Assembly: GCF_045207655.1 (NCBI RefSeq)
Contig: NZ_CP108784.1
Coordinates: 3,906,001-3,970,000 of the forward strand
DNA length: 64,000 bases
Reading direction: 5' to 3'
From: Embleya sp045207655
GTDB taxonomy: Bacteria > Actinomycetota > Actinomycetes > Streptomycetales > Streptomycetaceae
Shown: one piece after another, positions 26,669 through 35,043 of the stretch
Layout of the letters: each line of letters starts with the position of its first letter
How positions within the stretch are numbered: position 1 is the stretch's first letter
Program-made: the position numbers and the translations under genes
Notes under the pieces: model-generated
Told to the model about the DNA's origin: nothing
Database searches by the model: none
What the model saw: the letters and a program-made list of their open reading frames with translations, nothing else

Positions 26669-27048
26669 GTCCCTGCGGACTTGCCGGACCGCGCCGTGCA
26701 ACCGAGCGCGCCTGCGGGTGGGCTCGGGCCCGCGTGCGGCGGCGCGACTGCCGTCCGGCGCTGCCACCCGGGTCGGCTACTTCCCGATTCGTAGGCTTTC
26801 CTCCCGTATGGCGGACGGCAGTTGCCGCGATCACGATCGCCATGCGAATGCGCATTCGTCATCGTCGTACGAATCGGCCGCATCCGGGCGCGACGAGCCC
26901 GCACCGGCCGCATCGGAAAGTGGTTCAACGTCAACTTCCCCTTGTCGTCATGCACTTGCCAAATCCCCTTTAGGCTTCGGCCAACGAAGTGGGTCACGGC
27001 CGACCGGAAGGGTTTCTCGCGGGGTCGCACGCCGGGCCTTTTTAGACA
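26669..27048. other. Intergenic stretch, probable promoter region of the surface-protein gene
   Basis: These 380 bp hold no convincing gene. Codon-position bias is lost and a T/A-rich stretch at about 26930-26970 and CCTTTTTAGACA just before 27049 could belong to promoter elements. Confidence 0.45.
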
Positions 27049-27060
27049 ATGAGAGCAGGT

Positions 27061-29811
27061 ATGACACATTTAACTGAACAGACGGACGGCGCCACACCCG
27101 GGCCCGGCCGACTGCGGTCGGCTTTGCGCGTGCGCCGCTCCGTGGGCGGCCTCGCGGCGCTCGCCATAGTGTTCGGCGGTTTCGCGCTGGGCGCGGGGCC
27201 GGCATATCCGCAGACGGACGACGGCTCCGTAACGGTCCGGGTGGTGCGGGCCGTGGACACCACCGGCGTGTGGAGTCCCGCCCTGGAACCGGGCATGGGC
27301 GGCGTCACGGTGACCCTCACCAACGACGCCGGCGTCAAGGTCACCGGGGTGACGGCCGCCGACGGCACGGTCACGCTGGCGCCCGGCACGGCGCGGACGA
27401 CCGCGGGCAAGTACCGGGTCCAGGTGGTGAATCCGAAGCCGGGGGTGTTGTTCCCGGCATTCGCCTCGCGGCAGGGCCTGGACGGCGCGCCGAACCAGCT
27501 CAGCAGCAACGAGGAGTTCGTCGACCTCGGCGACGGAAAGCACGTCGCGTACACGACGGGCCTGTGGAGCCCCGGCGACTACTGCCAGAAGAACGCGCCG
27601 CTGGCCACCGCGTGCCAACCCTCGACGAACGAACCGACGTCCACGCGGACGTTGGTGACGTTTCCCTACAGCGCGCGCGGCGTCAACACGAACGTGACGA
27701 ACGTGGCCACGAACGCCGAGACCGGCAACCTTTACGGCATCGGCTGGAGCAAGCCCGAAAAGCGGCTGTTCAGCTCGGCGCTGGCCAAGCGCGACACGGC
27801 GTATGGCCCCGGCGGCGCGGGCGGGATCTACGTCACGGACGTCGCCGACAAGAAGACGTCGCTGTTCACCACCGTCCCGGACGCCGGAACTTCGGCGCAC
27901 GGCGTGGGCACCAGTGACAACGCCTTCCTCGCCGCCCCCGGCAAGGAGAGCCTGGGCGACATCGAGGTCTCCGACGACGGCCGCGACCTGTTCGTGGTCA
28001 ACCTCAACAACCGCAAGCTGTACCGCTACGACGCCGCTCTGCCGACCGCCACGGCACCGGTGGCCTCGTACGCCATCCCGGACCCCGGCTGCCCCGCACC
28101 GGGCGACTGGCGTCCGTTCGGCCTGGGCCTGCAGGACGGCATCGGATACGTCGGCGGCGTCTGCTCGGGCGAGTCGACCGGGAAGCTCTCGGACATGCGC
28201 GCCGTGGTCCTGACCTTCGACCCGAAAACCGGGGATTTCGGCACGGCCGTGCTGAACCAGCCCCTGGACTACCCGCGCAAGTACACGCTCAACACGACTT
28301 GCCCGGGGGCGGGTTGGTTCCCCTGGACGAACACGTTCCCGACGCAGCAGAACGGGCAGACGTGCGTCGGCGGCATGGCCAACCCCGAACCCGAGTTGGC
28401 CGACATCGTCTTCGAGACCGACGGCTCGATGCTGCTGGCCTTCCGTGACCGGTTCGGCGACCGCGTCACGGCGTTTCCGCGGCCCGGAGACCCCCCGACG
28501 CAGCTCCCGGTGGTGGCCGGTGGCGACCTGAACAAGGCGTGCCTCTCCGGCGGCAAGTACGTCATGGACACGAACAACGGCTGCGGGTTCACGACGCGAG
28601 GAACCAGGTTCTTCCATGTGGGCACCATCGGGGAGGCCCATCCGAACTCGGCCTACGCCGGCATCGGGCTCTCGAAGGTGGAGGAGTTCGTCGCGACCGC
28701 CGGAGTGGATCCTGTCGACACCCCGGTGGGCGCCGGCGTGATGTTCACCAAGCGGGATGGCACGCGGCAGCCCGGTTCGGGGCTGCGCATGAACCCCGAA
28801 GGCGGCCCGGCCTCCTTCGGCAAGGGCGCCTCGATGGGCGACCTGGAGGTGCTCTGCGACCAGGCGCCGCTCCAGATCGGAAACCGGGTCTGGTACGACC
28901 CCGAGCGCAAGGGCATCCAGAGCCCGGGTCAGCGTCCGGTGTCCGGCGCCACCGTCAACCTCTACGACGAGTCCGGCAAGGTGGTCGGGACGGCGAAGAC
29001 GACGGCGCGCGGTGAGTACTACTTCGACGATTCGAACGTGACCGGCGGTCTGAAGCCGAAGACCAAGTACACCATCCGGATCGACAACCCGGCCGACTAC
29101 GCGCCGAACGGGCCGCTGTACCAGTGGGTGCCGACCGACGAGGGGGTCGGCGACAACCGCTTCGTGGACTCCAAGGGCATCGTCCCGCAGGGCGGACGTT
29201 ATCCGGAACGGGCGCTGACCACCGGCGGACCGGGCGAGAACGATCACACGTTCGACTTCGGATTCCGTCTCCAGGAGGGTTCGGTGCGTCTGGTCAAACA
29301 CGACCAGGACGACAAACCGCTGGCCGGAGCGAAGTTCGTGCTCTGGCGGGACAGCAACGGGACCGAGGGATTGCAGCCCGAGGGGGCGACTCCCGACACG
29401 AAGGTCGGCGAGCCGTGCACGACCGGGACCGATGGCGGCTGCAAACGCGACGTGGTCCCCGGGACGTACTACTGGCAGGAAGTCAGCCCTCCCGATGGCT
29501 ACGCCCCGCCGGACAAACCGGTACTCGGCCCGCTGGTGCTGAACGCGCAGAACCTCGACGCCGGAGTCTCCGTGACGGCGGTCAACCGAAAGCTGCCCAC
29601 CACACCGCCGACAACGAGCACGCCGACGCCATCGGGTACACCGACCACGCCGGGCACCTCGGGTGGCAGCGGCGGGGGCTCGTCTTCGCCCCTGGCGCGC
29701 ACCGGCCTGAACGGCGGCCTCCCCTTGGCCTTGGCCGGCTCTGCGGTGTTGATCGCCCTCGGCGGCGGGGCACTCGTGCTCTTCCGTAGGCGCGAAGCCC
29801 GGCAGCGGTAA
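27061..29811 (+). CDS. LAxTG cell-wall-anchored surface protein with SdrD B-like and SpaA-like domains
   Basis: A 916-residue exported protein. A hydrophobic signal segment (about residues 30-45) is followed by a beta-sandwich domain with VTVTLTNDAGVKVTG, a large middle region with a propeller-like repeat character (IEVSDDGRDLFVVNLNNRKLYRY), an SdrD B-type domain (IGNRVWYDPERKGIQSPG, about 610-700) and a SpaA-like domain (KHDQDDKPLAGAKF to EVSPPDGYAPP). A Thr/Pro/Gly linker leads to the sorting signal: LARTG, a hydrophobic helix and RRREARQR. LAxTG is the signal used by class E sortases of actinomycetes; no sortase is in the window. ATG 27049 is an alternative start. A hairpin at 29875 follows. 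Confidence 0.87.
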   Translation: MTHLTEQTDGATPGPGRLRSALRVRRSVGGLAALAIVFGGFALGAGPAYPQTDDGSVTVRVVRAVDTTGVWSPALEPGMGGVTVTLTNDAGVKVTGVTAADGTVTLAPGTARTTAGKYRVQVVNPKPGVLFPAFASRQGLDGAPNQLSSNEEFVDLGDGKHVAYTTGLWSPGDYCQKNAPLATACQPSTNEPTSTRTLVTFPYSARGVNTNVTNVATNAETGNLYGIGWSKPEKRLFSSALAKRDTAYGPGGAGGIYVTDVADKKTSLFTTVPDAGTSAHGVGTSDNAFLAAPGKESLGDIEVSDDGRDLFVVNLNNRKLYRYDAALPTATAPVASYAIPDPGCPAPGDWRPFGLGLQDGIGYVGGVCSGESTGKLSDMRAVVLTFDPKTGDFGTAVLNQPLDYPRKYTLNTTCPGAGWFPWTNTFPTQQNGQTCVGGMANPEPELADIVFETDGSMLLAFRDRFGDRVTAFPRPGDPPTQLPVVAGGDLNKACLSGGKYVMDTNNGCGFTTRGTRFFHVGTIGEAHPNSAYAGIGLSKVEEFVATAGVDPVDTPVGAGVMFTKRDGTRQPGSGLRMNPEGGPASFGKGASMGDLEVLCDQAPLQIGNRVWYDPERKGIQSPGQRPVSGATVNLYDESGKVVGTAKTTARGEYYFDDSNVTGGLKPKTKYTIRIDNPADYAPNGPLYQWVPTDEGVGDNRFVDSKGIVPQGGRYPERALTTGGPGENDHTFDFGFRLQEGSVRLVKHDQDDKPLAGAKFVLWRDSNGTEGLQPEGATPDTKVGEPCTTGTDGGCKRDVVPGTYYWQEVSPPDGYAPPDKPVLGPLVLNAQNLDAGVSVTAVNRKLPTTPPTTSTPTPSGTPTTPGTSGGSGGGSSSPLARTGLNGGLPLALAGSAVLIALGGGALVLFRRREARQR

Positions 29812-29874
29812 CTCCGGGCACGGTGATCGGCGGCCGATGCCGGCTGCCGACCGTTGATCGCCGACAGAGATGGA

Positions 29875-29915
29875 TCGGGCGGGTTCGCGGACCGATGGTC
29901 CGCGAACCCGCCCGA
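29875..29915. terminator. Hairpin terminator, 19-bp arms
   Basis: Perfect 19-bp arms with a 3-nt loop, followed by ATCTTT, between the surface-protein gene and the next plus-strand gene. Confidence 0.82.
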
Positions 29916-29946
29916 ATCTTTGACCGATGCAAGGAAAGGCATCTGC

Positions 29947-30744
29947 ATGGCCCGGAAGAAGAGCGGCGGCCGCCCGCCGCGGCGAAGGCTCTGGTTCGCG
30001 GCCCTGACAGTGGTCGCGCTGTGCGGGACCACGGCGGGTGGGCTGGCCGTCCACCGGGCGCTCTCCGACGGCGGCGAGCCGGACCGGGCGGTGACCGTCG
30101 ACGAGGCGTCCCGCCTGGCAGCGTCGCGGCTGACGTTGTATCAGGCCAGTCCGGTCGCGGTGACCCTCACCGCCGCCGAAGGCGGGGATGTCGCGATCCG
30201 GGTCGAGGGGATCGTGGACTACCGCACCCACCGGGCCGTGGGCGGCTACCAGGTCACCGGAAGCGCCGGCCGACTCGACCGCGGCCTGATCGTCTGGGAC
30301 GGCGCCGGCCTGGGACTGGCGCCGGTACCGGAAGGCGTCGACGGGCCACCGTGGCAGCAGGCCGAGCACATCCCCCGCCAGGGCTGGTCGTCGCGCGCCT
30401 ACACCGCGGATCCGCTGGACTCCGGGCTCCGGCTGCTGATCCAGCTCGGCGCGGACCGGCCCGACAATCCGATGTTGCTCGCGCAGTCCGGGGCGCGATG
30501 GCTGGGCCGCGACCGCATCCAGGGTCGGAACTACGACAGGTTCTCCGGTCCGCGCGCCCAGGACGCCGCGCGCGGCACGGCGACCGACGGCACACTCTCG
30601 CCGCTGACGTACTGGGTCGACGACGACGGCGGACTGCGGCGGGCGACGATGCGCATGCCGGGCCTGGGCACCCCGACGACAGTCGAGATCACCGGACGCG
30701 ACGACAAGGCGCGCATGCCCGAAGCGCCGTGGGTCGCCGGTTGA
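29947..30744 (+). CDS. Membrane-anchored exported protein of unknown function
   Basis: A 265-residue protein with a basic N-terminus (ARKKSGGRPPRRR) and one hydrophobic helix near residues 14-36, leaving the rest outside the membrane. I recognise no domain. The C-terminal part (GTLSPLTYWVDDDGGLRRATMRM) has a LolA/LppX-like beta character typical of lipid-handling or envelope proteins, but this is only a suggestion. The ATG has AAGGAAAGG upstream. It lies downstream of the surface-protein gene behind its terminator. Confidence 0.75.
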   Translation: MARKKSGGRPPRRRLWFAALTVVALCGTTAGGLAVHRALSDGGEPDRAVTVDEASRLAASRLTLYQASPVAVTLTAAEGGDVAIRVEGIVDYRTHRAVGGYQVTGSAGRLDRGLIVWDGAGLGLAPVPEGVDGPPWQQAEHIPRQGWSSRAYTADPLDSGLRLLIQLGADRPDNPMLLAQSGARWLGRDRIQGRNYDRFSGPRAQDAARGTATDGTLSPLTYWVDDDGGLRRATMRMPGLGTPTTVEITGRDDKARMPEAPWVAG

Positions 30745-30863
30745 GCCGGCCGCGCCGAAGCCGGCCGGGCTCCCCGACCACCTGAACGGGCTACGGGACA
30801 TGGCAACCGAGCTGCGGAGCAGCCTTGTCGGCCCCCTTCCGCGCCGGTGCACACCGACCAGGC

Positions 30864-32237
30864 TCAGCGTGGTTGCGGTATCGCGGTGGCGTCGGTCGGC
30901 AGGGCGTAGCGGTCGGGATCGACCGGTCCGGGCAGGTCCGTCGCCGGCCGGCCGGGCACCGTGGGGTCGGGCATCGAAGGTTGGGCGGGCGGGGCGGGCA
31001 CGGCGTGGAACGCAACGCCGGGCGGCGGCTGGACCGGGACGGCTCGCCCCGCCGGGACGGTCCGGCGTGGGGTGATGCCGCACCCGGCGAGATCCTCCAG
31101 GCCGTTCGGGCTCTGTGTCGCGGGCGAGTTGCCGGTGAAGCAGTTGCCGGGGTCGGCCGCGGCCGTCACCAGGTCGGTGCCGTTGTCCGTGACGCGGTTG
31201 CCCTCGACGCGGTTGCCGACGGCCGGATGCCCGGCCGGGTCGGTGACGACGACCCCGGCCGAGCGATTGCCCCGGATGAGGTTGCGCGCGATGTGGTTCT
31301 CCTGGCCGCCACCGATCCCGATGCCGATCCCGAAGCCTCCGTCGGCCTGTTCGGGCGTGTCCGACGCGTTGTTGTCGGTGATCACGTTGCCGGCGATCAC
31401 CGCGCCGTGCTGAGGCGCGAGCGCCTCCAAGTCGTTGGAATTCACCGTGATTCCGACGCGGTTGCCGACGACGCGGTTGCCGAGCACCGACAAGCCCTCC
31501 GAGGCGTTGGTGATTTCGATGCCGACCGCGTTGCGCTCCACCGTGTTGCCACGCACCAGCGTGTCGCACGGCTTGCACTGGCCGACGTAGATTCCGGAAT
31601 CGGCCTGCCCGGACGTGTAGGACTCCTCGATGACGCCGCCGCGCGCGTCGAAGGCGTAGATGCCGTAGAGCCCGTTGTTGTACGCCGTCACCTTGGTGGC
31701 CCGGAACCCCTGCACCATCGGGAAGCGCGCGGTGTCCAGCGGGTTGTACGCCGAGCCGCCCGCGCCTCGCTGTTGCAGTCGCTCGTCGGTGACGCCGGTG
31801 AACAAGACGCCGTTGGCGAGATAACCGCGGACGGTGAGGTTCTCCACCACCGAGCCGGCGCCGGTGACCGTGATGCCGTTGGCGAGCCGCACACCGCCGT
31901 CGAAGACCACCGCGTTGCGGTCCATGCCGCGCAACACCACGCGCGGCGTGGTGACCCGCACGCTCTCGCGGTACACGCCGGGGCCGACCAGCACCGAGTC
32001 ACCCTCACGAGCGGCGTCCACCGCCTTCTGCACCGTGCGGAAGTCCTGCGGCACACGGAGCACGGTCCCGGCCGGGTGCCGCTCGGCGGACGTCTTGGAA
32101 TCCGTCGACGAGCAGCCCGCGACCGCCGGCGCGACACAGACGAGCACCAGCGACAGGTACCGCAGCGTTGTCGTCCGCAGGACGGCAGGCCGGGATATGC
32201 GACGAGGCAACGAGCGGTTGGGAGACAGGAGTTGCAT
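30864..32237 (-). CDS. Right-handed parallel beta-helix lipoprotein
   Basis: A 457-residue protein with a lipoprotein signal (lipobox AVAGC, Cys42) and a NosD/DUF1565-type start (LRVPQDFRTVQKAVDAAREGDSVLVGPGVY). Many PbH1 repeats follow, of the form GNRVVGNRVGITVNSND and GNVITDNNASD. Such folds bind or cleave polysaccharides or act as surface scaffolds. The C-terminal 70 residues are Pro-rich. The ATG at 32237 shares bases with the divergent peroxidase start; an in-frame ATG at 32270 is an alternative. No strong ribosome site is seen. Confidence 0.83.
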   Translation of the reverse strand: MQLLSPNRSLPRRISRPAVLRTTTLRYLSLVLVCVAPAVAGCSSTDSKTSAERHPAGTVLRVPQDFRTVQKAVDAAREGDSVLVGPGVYRESVRVTTPRVVLRGMDRNAVVFDGGVRLANGITVTGAGSVVENLTVRGYLANGVLFTGVTDERLQQRGAGGSAYNPLDTARFPMVQGFRATKVTAYNNGLYGIYAFDARGGVIEESYTSGQADSGIYVGQCKPCDTLVRGNTVERNAVGIEITNASEGLSVLGNRVVGNRVGITVNSNDLEALAPQHGAVIAGNVITDNNASDTPEQADGGFGIGIGIGGGQENHIARNLIRGNRSAGVVVTDPAGHPAVGNRVEGNRVTDNGTDLVTAAADPGNCFTGNSPATQSPNGLEDLAGCGITPRRTVPAGRAVPVQPPPGVAFHAVPAPPAQPSMPDPTVPGRPATDLPGPVDPDRYALPTDATAIPQPR

Positions 32238-33480
32238 GACAGGTGTTCTATCGTCTGCAATATCGCCCATGCATACCGAACCGAGAAGTCCGCAGGAACG
32301 GGCGCGACCTGCCACATCCGGTTTGGGACGCAGGGCCCTCCTCGCGACCGGAGCGGCGCTGGCCGCAGCGGTCGGCGCGGCGGCGGAGCCGGTGCCGGAC
32401 AACGTTCGGGCACAGCGCCGCGGCACCGCGTCCGGCGCCCCGCCGGCGACAACGGCGATCGACTTTCACGGCCCGCGGCAAGCCGGTGTGACGGGGCCCC
32501 AGTTACCTGCCACGCAGATGCTGTCCCTGGATCTTCCGCCGACGTCCGCCACCGCGGACCGCGAGACCCTTCGCAACGTCCTCGCAGCGCTGACCCGCAC
32601 CCTCTCCACCGCGGCCGCAGGCACTCTGCCGGACCCGCGCCTTCGGACCGGTGAGACGACCCGACTCGCCTGTGTCGTGGGCGTCGGCACCGCACTCGCG
32701 TCCCGGCTCGGCCTGAACGTACCCGCCGAACTGGCCGACCTGCCGCCCTTCCCCGGTGATCGCCTGGATGCGGCACGCGGCAACGGCGACGTGCTGCTCC
32801 AGTTGTGCGCGGCCGATCGCTGGACGCCGACCGTCGTCGCCGAACTGGCCGCCGCCGCCGCGCAGTCCGCCGGCGCCGTCTCGCGCTGGACCCAATCCGG
32901 ATTCCTGCCCCACACAGCACCGGGCATCACCCCGCGGAACCTCTTCGGGTTCAAGGACGGCACCGCCAACCCCGACGACACGGCCGCCGTGCGCTGGGTC
33001 TGGGGCCCGCCGGGAGCCCACCGGAACGGAACCATCCTGGTCTACCGCAGAATCCACATGGACGTCGCCGGCTTCGCGGCAGTCCCCGAGGACCGGCAGA
33101 ACAGGATCATCGGCCGCCGCGCCGGCGACGGCGTCCCGCTCACCGGCACCGCCGAGCACGACGATCCGGACATCTACGCCAAGCACCCCGACGGCTCCTA
33201 CGTCATTCCCGTGACGTCCCACGTCCGCCTCAGCAGCCCCCGCCTCGACGGAGGCGCCCGAATGCTCCGCCGAAGCTACAACTACGACGACGGCCCGAAC
33301 GACCGCGGCCTGCTGTTCTGCGCCTTCATGCGCGACCCTGCTCTCTTCACCCGCGTCCAGAACCGCATGGCCGCACGCGACGCGCTGATCCCCTTCATCG
33401 AACATCGGGCCTCGGCCGTGGCCTACATACTCCCGGGCATCAATCCGGGCGGAACCCTGGGCGAACAACTCTGGACGTGA
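32236..33480 (+). CDS. Dyp-type peroxidase, Tat-exported
   Basis: A 414-residue heme peroxidase of the dye-decolourising family. A twin-arginine signal (GLGRRALLATGAALAAAV) indicates folded export. The catalytic GxxDG motif is GFKDG with Asp241, and the distal Arg/proximal His regions lie in IYAKHPDGSYVIPVTSHVR and further on. The family oxidises bulky aromatic substrates with peroxide; an EfeB-like or lignin-oxidising role is possible. ATG 32236 has AGGAG 5 nt upstream; ATG 32269 in frame is an alternative with no ribosome site. It diverges from the beta-helix lipoprotein. Confidence 0.87.
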   Translation: MTGVLSSAISPMHTEPRSPQERARPATSGLGRRALLATGAALAAAVGAAAEPVPDNVRAQRRGTASGAPPATTAIDFHGPRQAGVTGPQLPATQMLSLDLPPTSATADRETLRNVLAALTRTLSTAAAGTLPDPRLRTGETTRLACVVGVGTALASRLGLNVPAELADLPPFPGDRLDAARGNGDVLLQLCAADRWTPTVVAELAAAAAQSAGAVSRWTQSGFLPHTAPGITPRNLFGFKDGTANPDDTAAVRWVWGPPGAHRNGTILVYRRIHMDVAGFAAVPEDRQNRIIGRRAGDGVPLTGTAEHDDPDIYAKHPDGSYVIPVTSHVRLSSPRLDGGARMLRRSYNYDDGPNDRGLLFCAFMRDPALFTRVQNRMAARDALIPFIEHRASAVAYILPGINPGGTLGEQLWT

Positions 33481-33515
33481 GAGCAGGTCCCCGTCCGGGA
33501 ACAGGCGGATACCGA

Positions 33516-33653
33516 CGCCTGGGCACCGATGCCGAAGGGAACGCCTACATCGCCGTCGCCGGACACGAAGACGAATGCGTCACCGACACCATGGACGCCC
33601 TCCGCACCCTCATCCGCGACATCAAAGCCGGCAAGGCCGGCCACCTGCTGTAG
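33516..33653 (+). pseudogene. Truncated fourth copy of the 63-residue acidic protein
   Basis: The last 45 or so codons (LGTDAEGNAYIAVAGHEDE to KAGHLL, stop) are nearly identical in DNA to copy 2 at 26193-26384, and the match continues a few bases past the stop (TAGCCCAC). The first 18 codons and start are missing. It begins 36 bp after the peroxidase stop and is out of frame with it. Confidence 0.85.
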
Positions 33654-33681
33654 CCCACAAGTGACCGGTGGCGCGCACGCA

Positions 33682-33716
33682 CGAAGCGCGCCCCCCGGAG
33701 TGGGAGGCGCGCTTCG
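33682..33716. terminator. Bidirectional hairpin terminator
   Basis: 11-bp perfect arms (CGAAGCGCGCC) with a 13-nt loop at the convergence of the 33.5-kb fragment and the alcohol dehydrogenase gene. Confidence 0.7.
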
Positions 33717-33733
33717 GCGAAGGGGCCGCGGGG

Positions 33734-34801
33734 TCAGAAGACGAAGACGCCTCGGGCGACCTTGCCCGCCTCGGCGTCCTCGACCGCGTGGTGGAAGTCG
33801 TCCAGGGCGTAGGTCTGGGTGACCAGTTCGTCGAGCCGCAGGGCGCCGGTCTTGTACAGGTCCGCGTAGCGCGCGATGTCGTACTGCGGGCGCGAAGAGC
33901 CGTAACGGCAGCCCATGATCGACTTGTCCAGGAACATCGAGGACACGTGGAAGGACGCCTCGGCGTCCGACGGCGCGACGCCCAGGATGATCGCCTGGCC
34001 GGCCCGCCCGAGCATGTCGATCGCGTTGCGGATCACCCCGACGTGCCCGACGCACTCGAACGCGTGGTCCACGCCGCCCGGAACCAGTTCCTGGACCGCC
34101 TTGACCGAGTCCTCGACCGCGCGCGCGTCCACGAAGTCGGTCGCGCCGAACTCGCGCGCCACCGCCTCCTTCGCCGGGTTCGCGTCCACGGCCACGATCC
34201 GCACCGCGCCCGCGAGCTTCGCGCCCTGGATCACGTTCAGGCCGATGCCGCCCGTGCCGATCACCGCGACGGTGTCGCCCGGCTGCACCTTCGCCCGGTT
34301 CAGCACCGCGCCCACGCCGGTCAGCACGCCGCAGCCGATCAGCGCGGCGGACGCGAGCGGGATGTCCTTGGGGATCTTGACCGCCTGGACACCCTTGACC
34401 ACGATCTGCTCGGCGAACACCGACAGGCCCGCGAAGTTGTAGACCGGCTTGCCGCCGCGCGTGAACGGCTGGTTGAGCTGGCCGAAGCTCTTGGCACACA
34501 TGGTCGGTCGACCCCGGTCGCACTCACGGCACGCGCCGCACGAGGCCAGCGTGGACAGCGCCACGTGGTCGCCGGGCTTGACGTGGGTGACCAGCTCGCC
34601 GACCGCCTCCACGACGCCCGCGCCCTCGTGCCCGAGCACGACCGGGGGCGGGAAGGGGATGGTGCCGTTGATCACCGAGATGTCGCTGTGGCACAGACCG
34701 GCCGCACCGATCTTCACCAGGACCTCGTTGGCCCCGGGTGCGCGCACCTCGAGGTCATCGACGATCGAGGCTTCCTTGCCGTCGAAAAGAACGCCCTTCA
34801 C
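33734..34801 (-). CDS. Zinc-dependent alcohol dehydrogenase (MDR, class III-like)
   Basis: A 355-residue medium-chain dehydrogenase. Catalytic zinc ligands Cys37 and His58-Glu59 (LGHEG), structural zinc cysteines 88, 91, 94 and 102, and the NAD motif GTGGIGLNVIQGA are all present. It oxidises an alcohol or reduces an aldehyde with NAD(H). The GTG at 34801 follows GGAGGAGG, which decides the start. Operator O9 lies 118 bp upstream, so it is probably in the catabolic regulon and may act on a side-chain alcohol or aldehyde. Confidence 0.88.
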   Translation of the reverse strand: MKGVLFDGKEASIVDDLEVRAPGANEVLVKIGAAGLCHSDISVINGTIPFPPPVVLGHEGAGVVEAVGELVTHVKPGDHVALSTLASCGACRECDRGRPTMCAKSFGQLNQPFTRGGKPVYNFAGLSVFAEQIVVKGVQAVKIPKDIPLASAALIGCGVLTGVGAVLNRAKVQPGDTVAVIGTGGIGLNVIQGAKLAGAVRIVAVDANPAKEAVAREFGATDFVDARAVEDSVKAVQELVPGGVDHAFECVGHVGVIRNAIDMLGRAGQAIILGVAPSDAEASFHVSSMFLDKSIMGCRYGSSRPQYDIARYADLYKTGALRLDELVTQTYALDDFHHAVEDAEAGKVARGVFVF

Positions 34802-34918
34802 CGGTTCCTCCTCCATCGGAAATGGGCTGACGAGCCGGGGCGCTCGACGGCTTACCGGCCGGACCGGCTCCGGAGCTTCAAGCGCGCACGCGTACCCGCG
34901 CGGCACTCTAGCCCGGAA

Positions 34919-34933
34919 CTGATGAGCAGTCAG
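34919..34933. promoter_or_regulatory. Weaker operator O9 (CTGATG-AGC-AGTCAG)
   Basis: Two mismatches to the palindrome consensus, placed upstream of the alcohol dehydrogenase gene. Confidence 0.5.
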
Positions 34934-35043
34934 CCGGTTGTGACAGTCCTCTCGTCACACCGCGACACCGCCTCTGAGCAGCCCGTCGATCACACACGTG
35001 TCGCATCGACGTACGGTTCATCACCCGTGTCACAGCGGCCACT

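Noticed and set aside
26665..27069. 134-codon minus-strand frame between copy 3 and the surface-protein gene
   Set aside because: No codon bias, no motif and no ribosome site; more likely promoter DNA.
27070..31578. Very long open frame on the minus strand (about 1500 codons)
   Set aside because: It is antisense to the surface-protein gene and spans several genes; composition is Arg/Gly/His-rich, the usual shadow of high-GC coding DNA.
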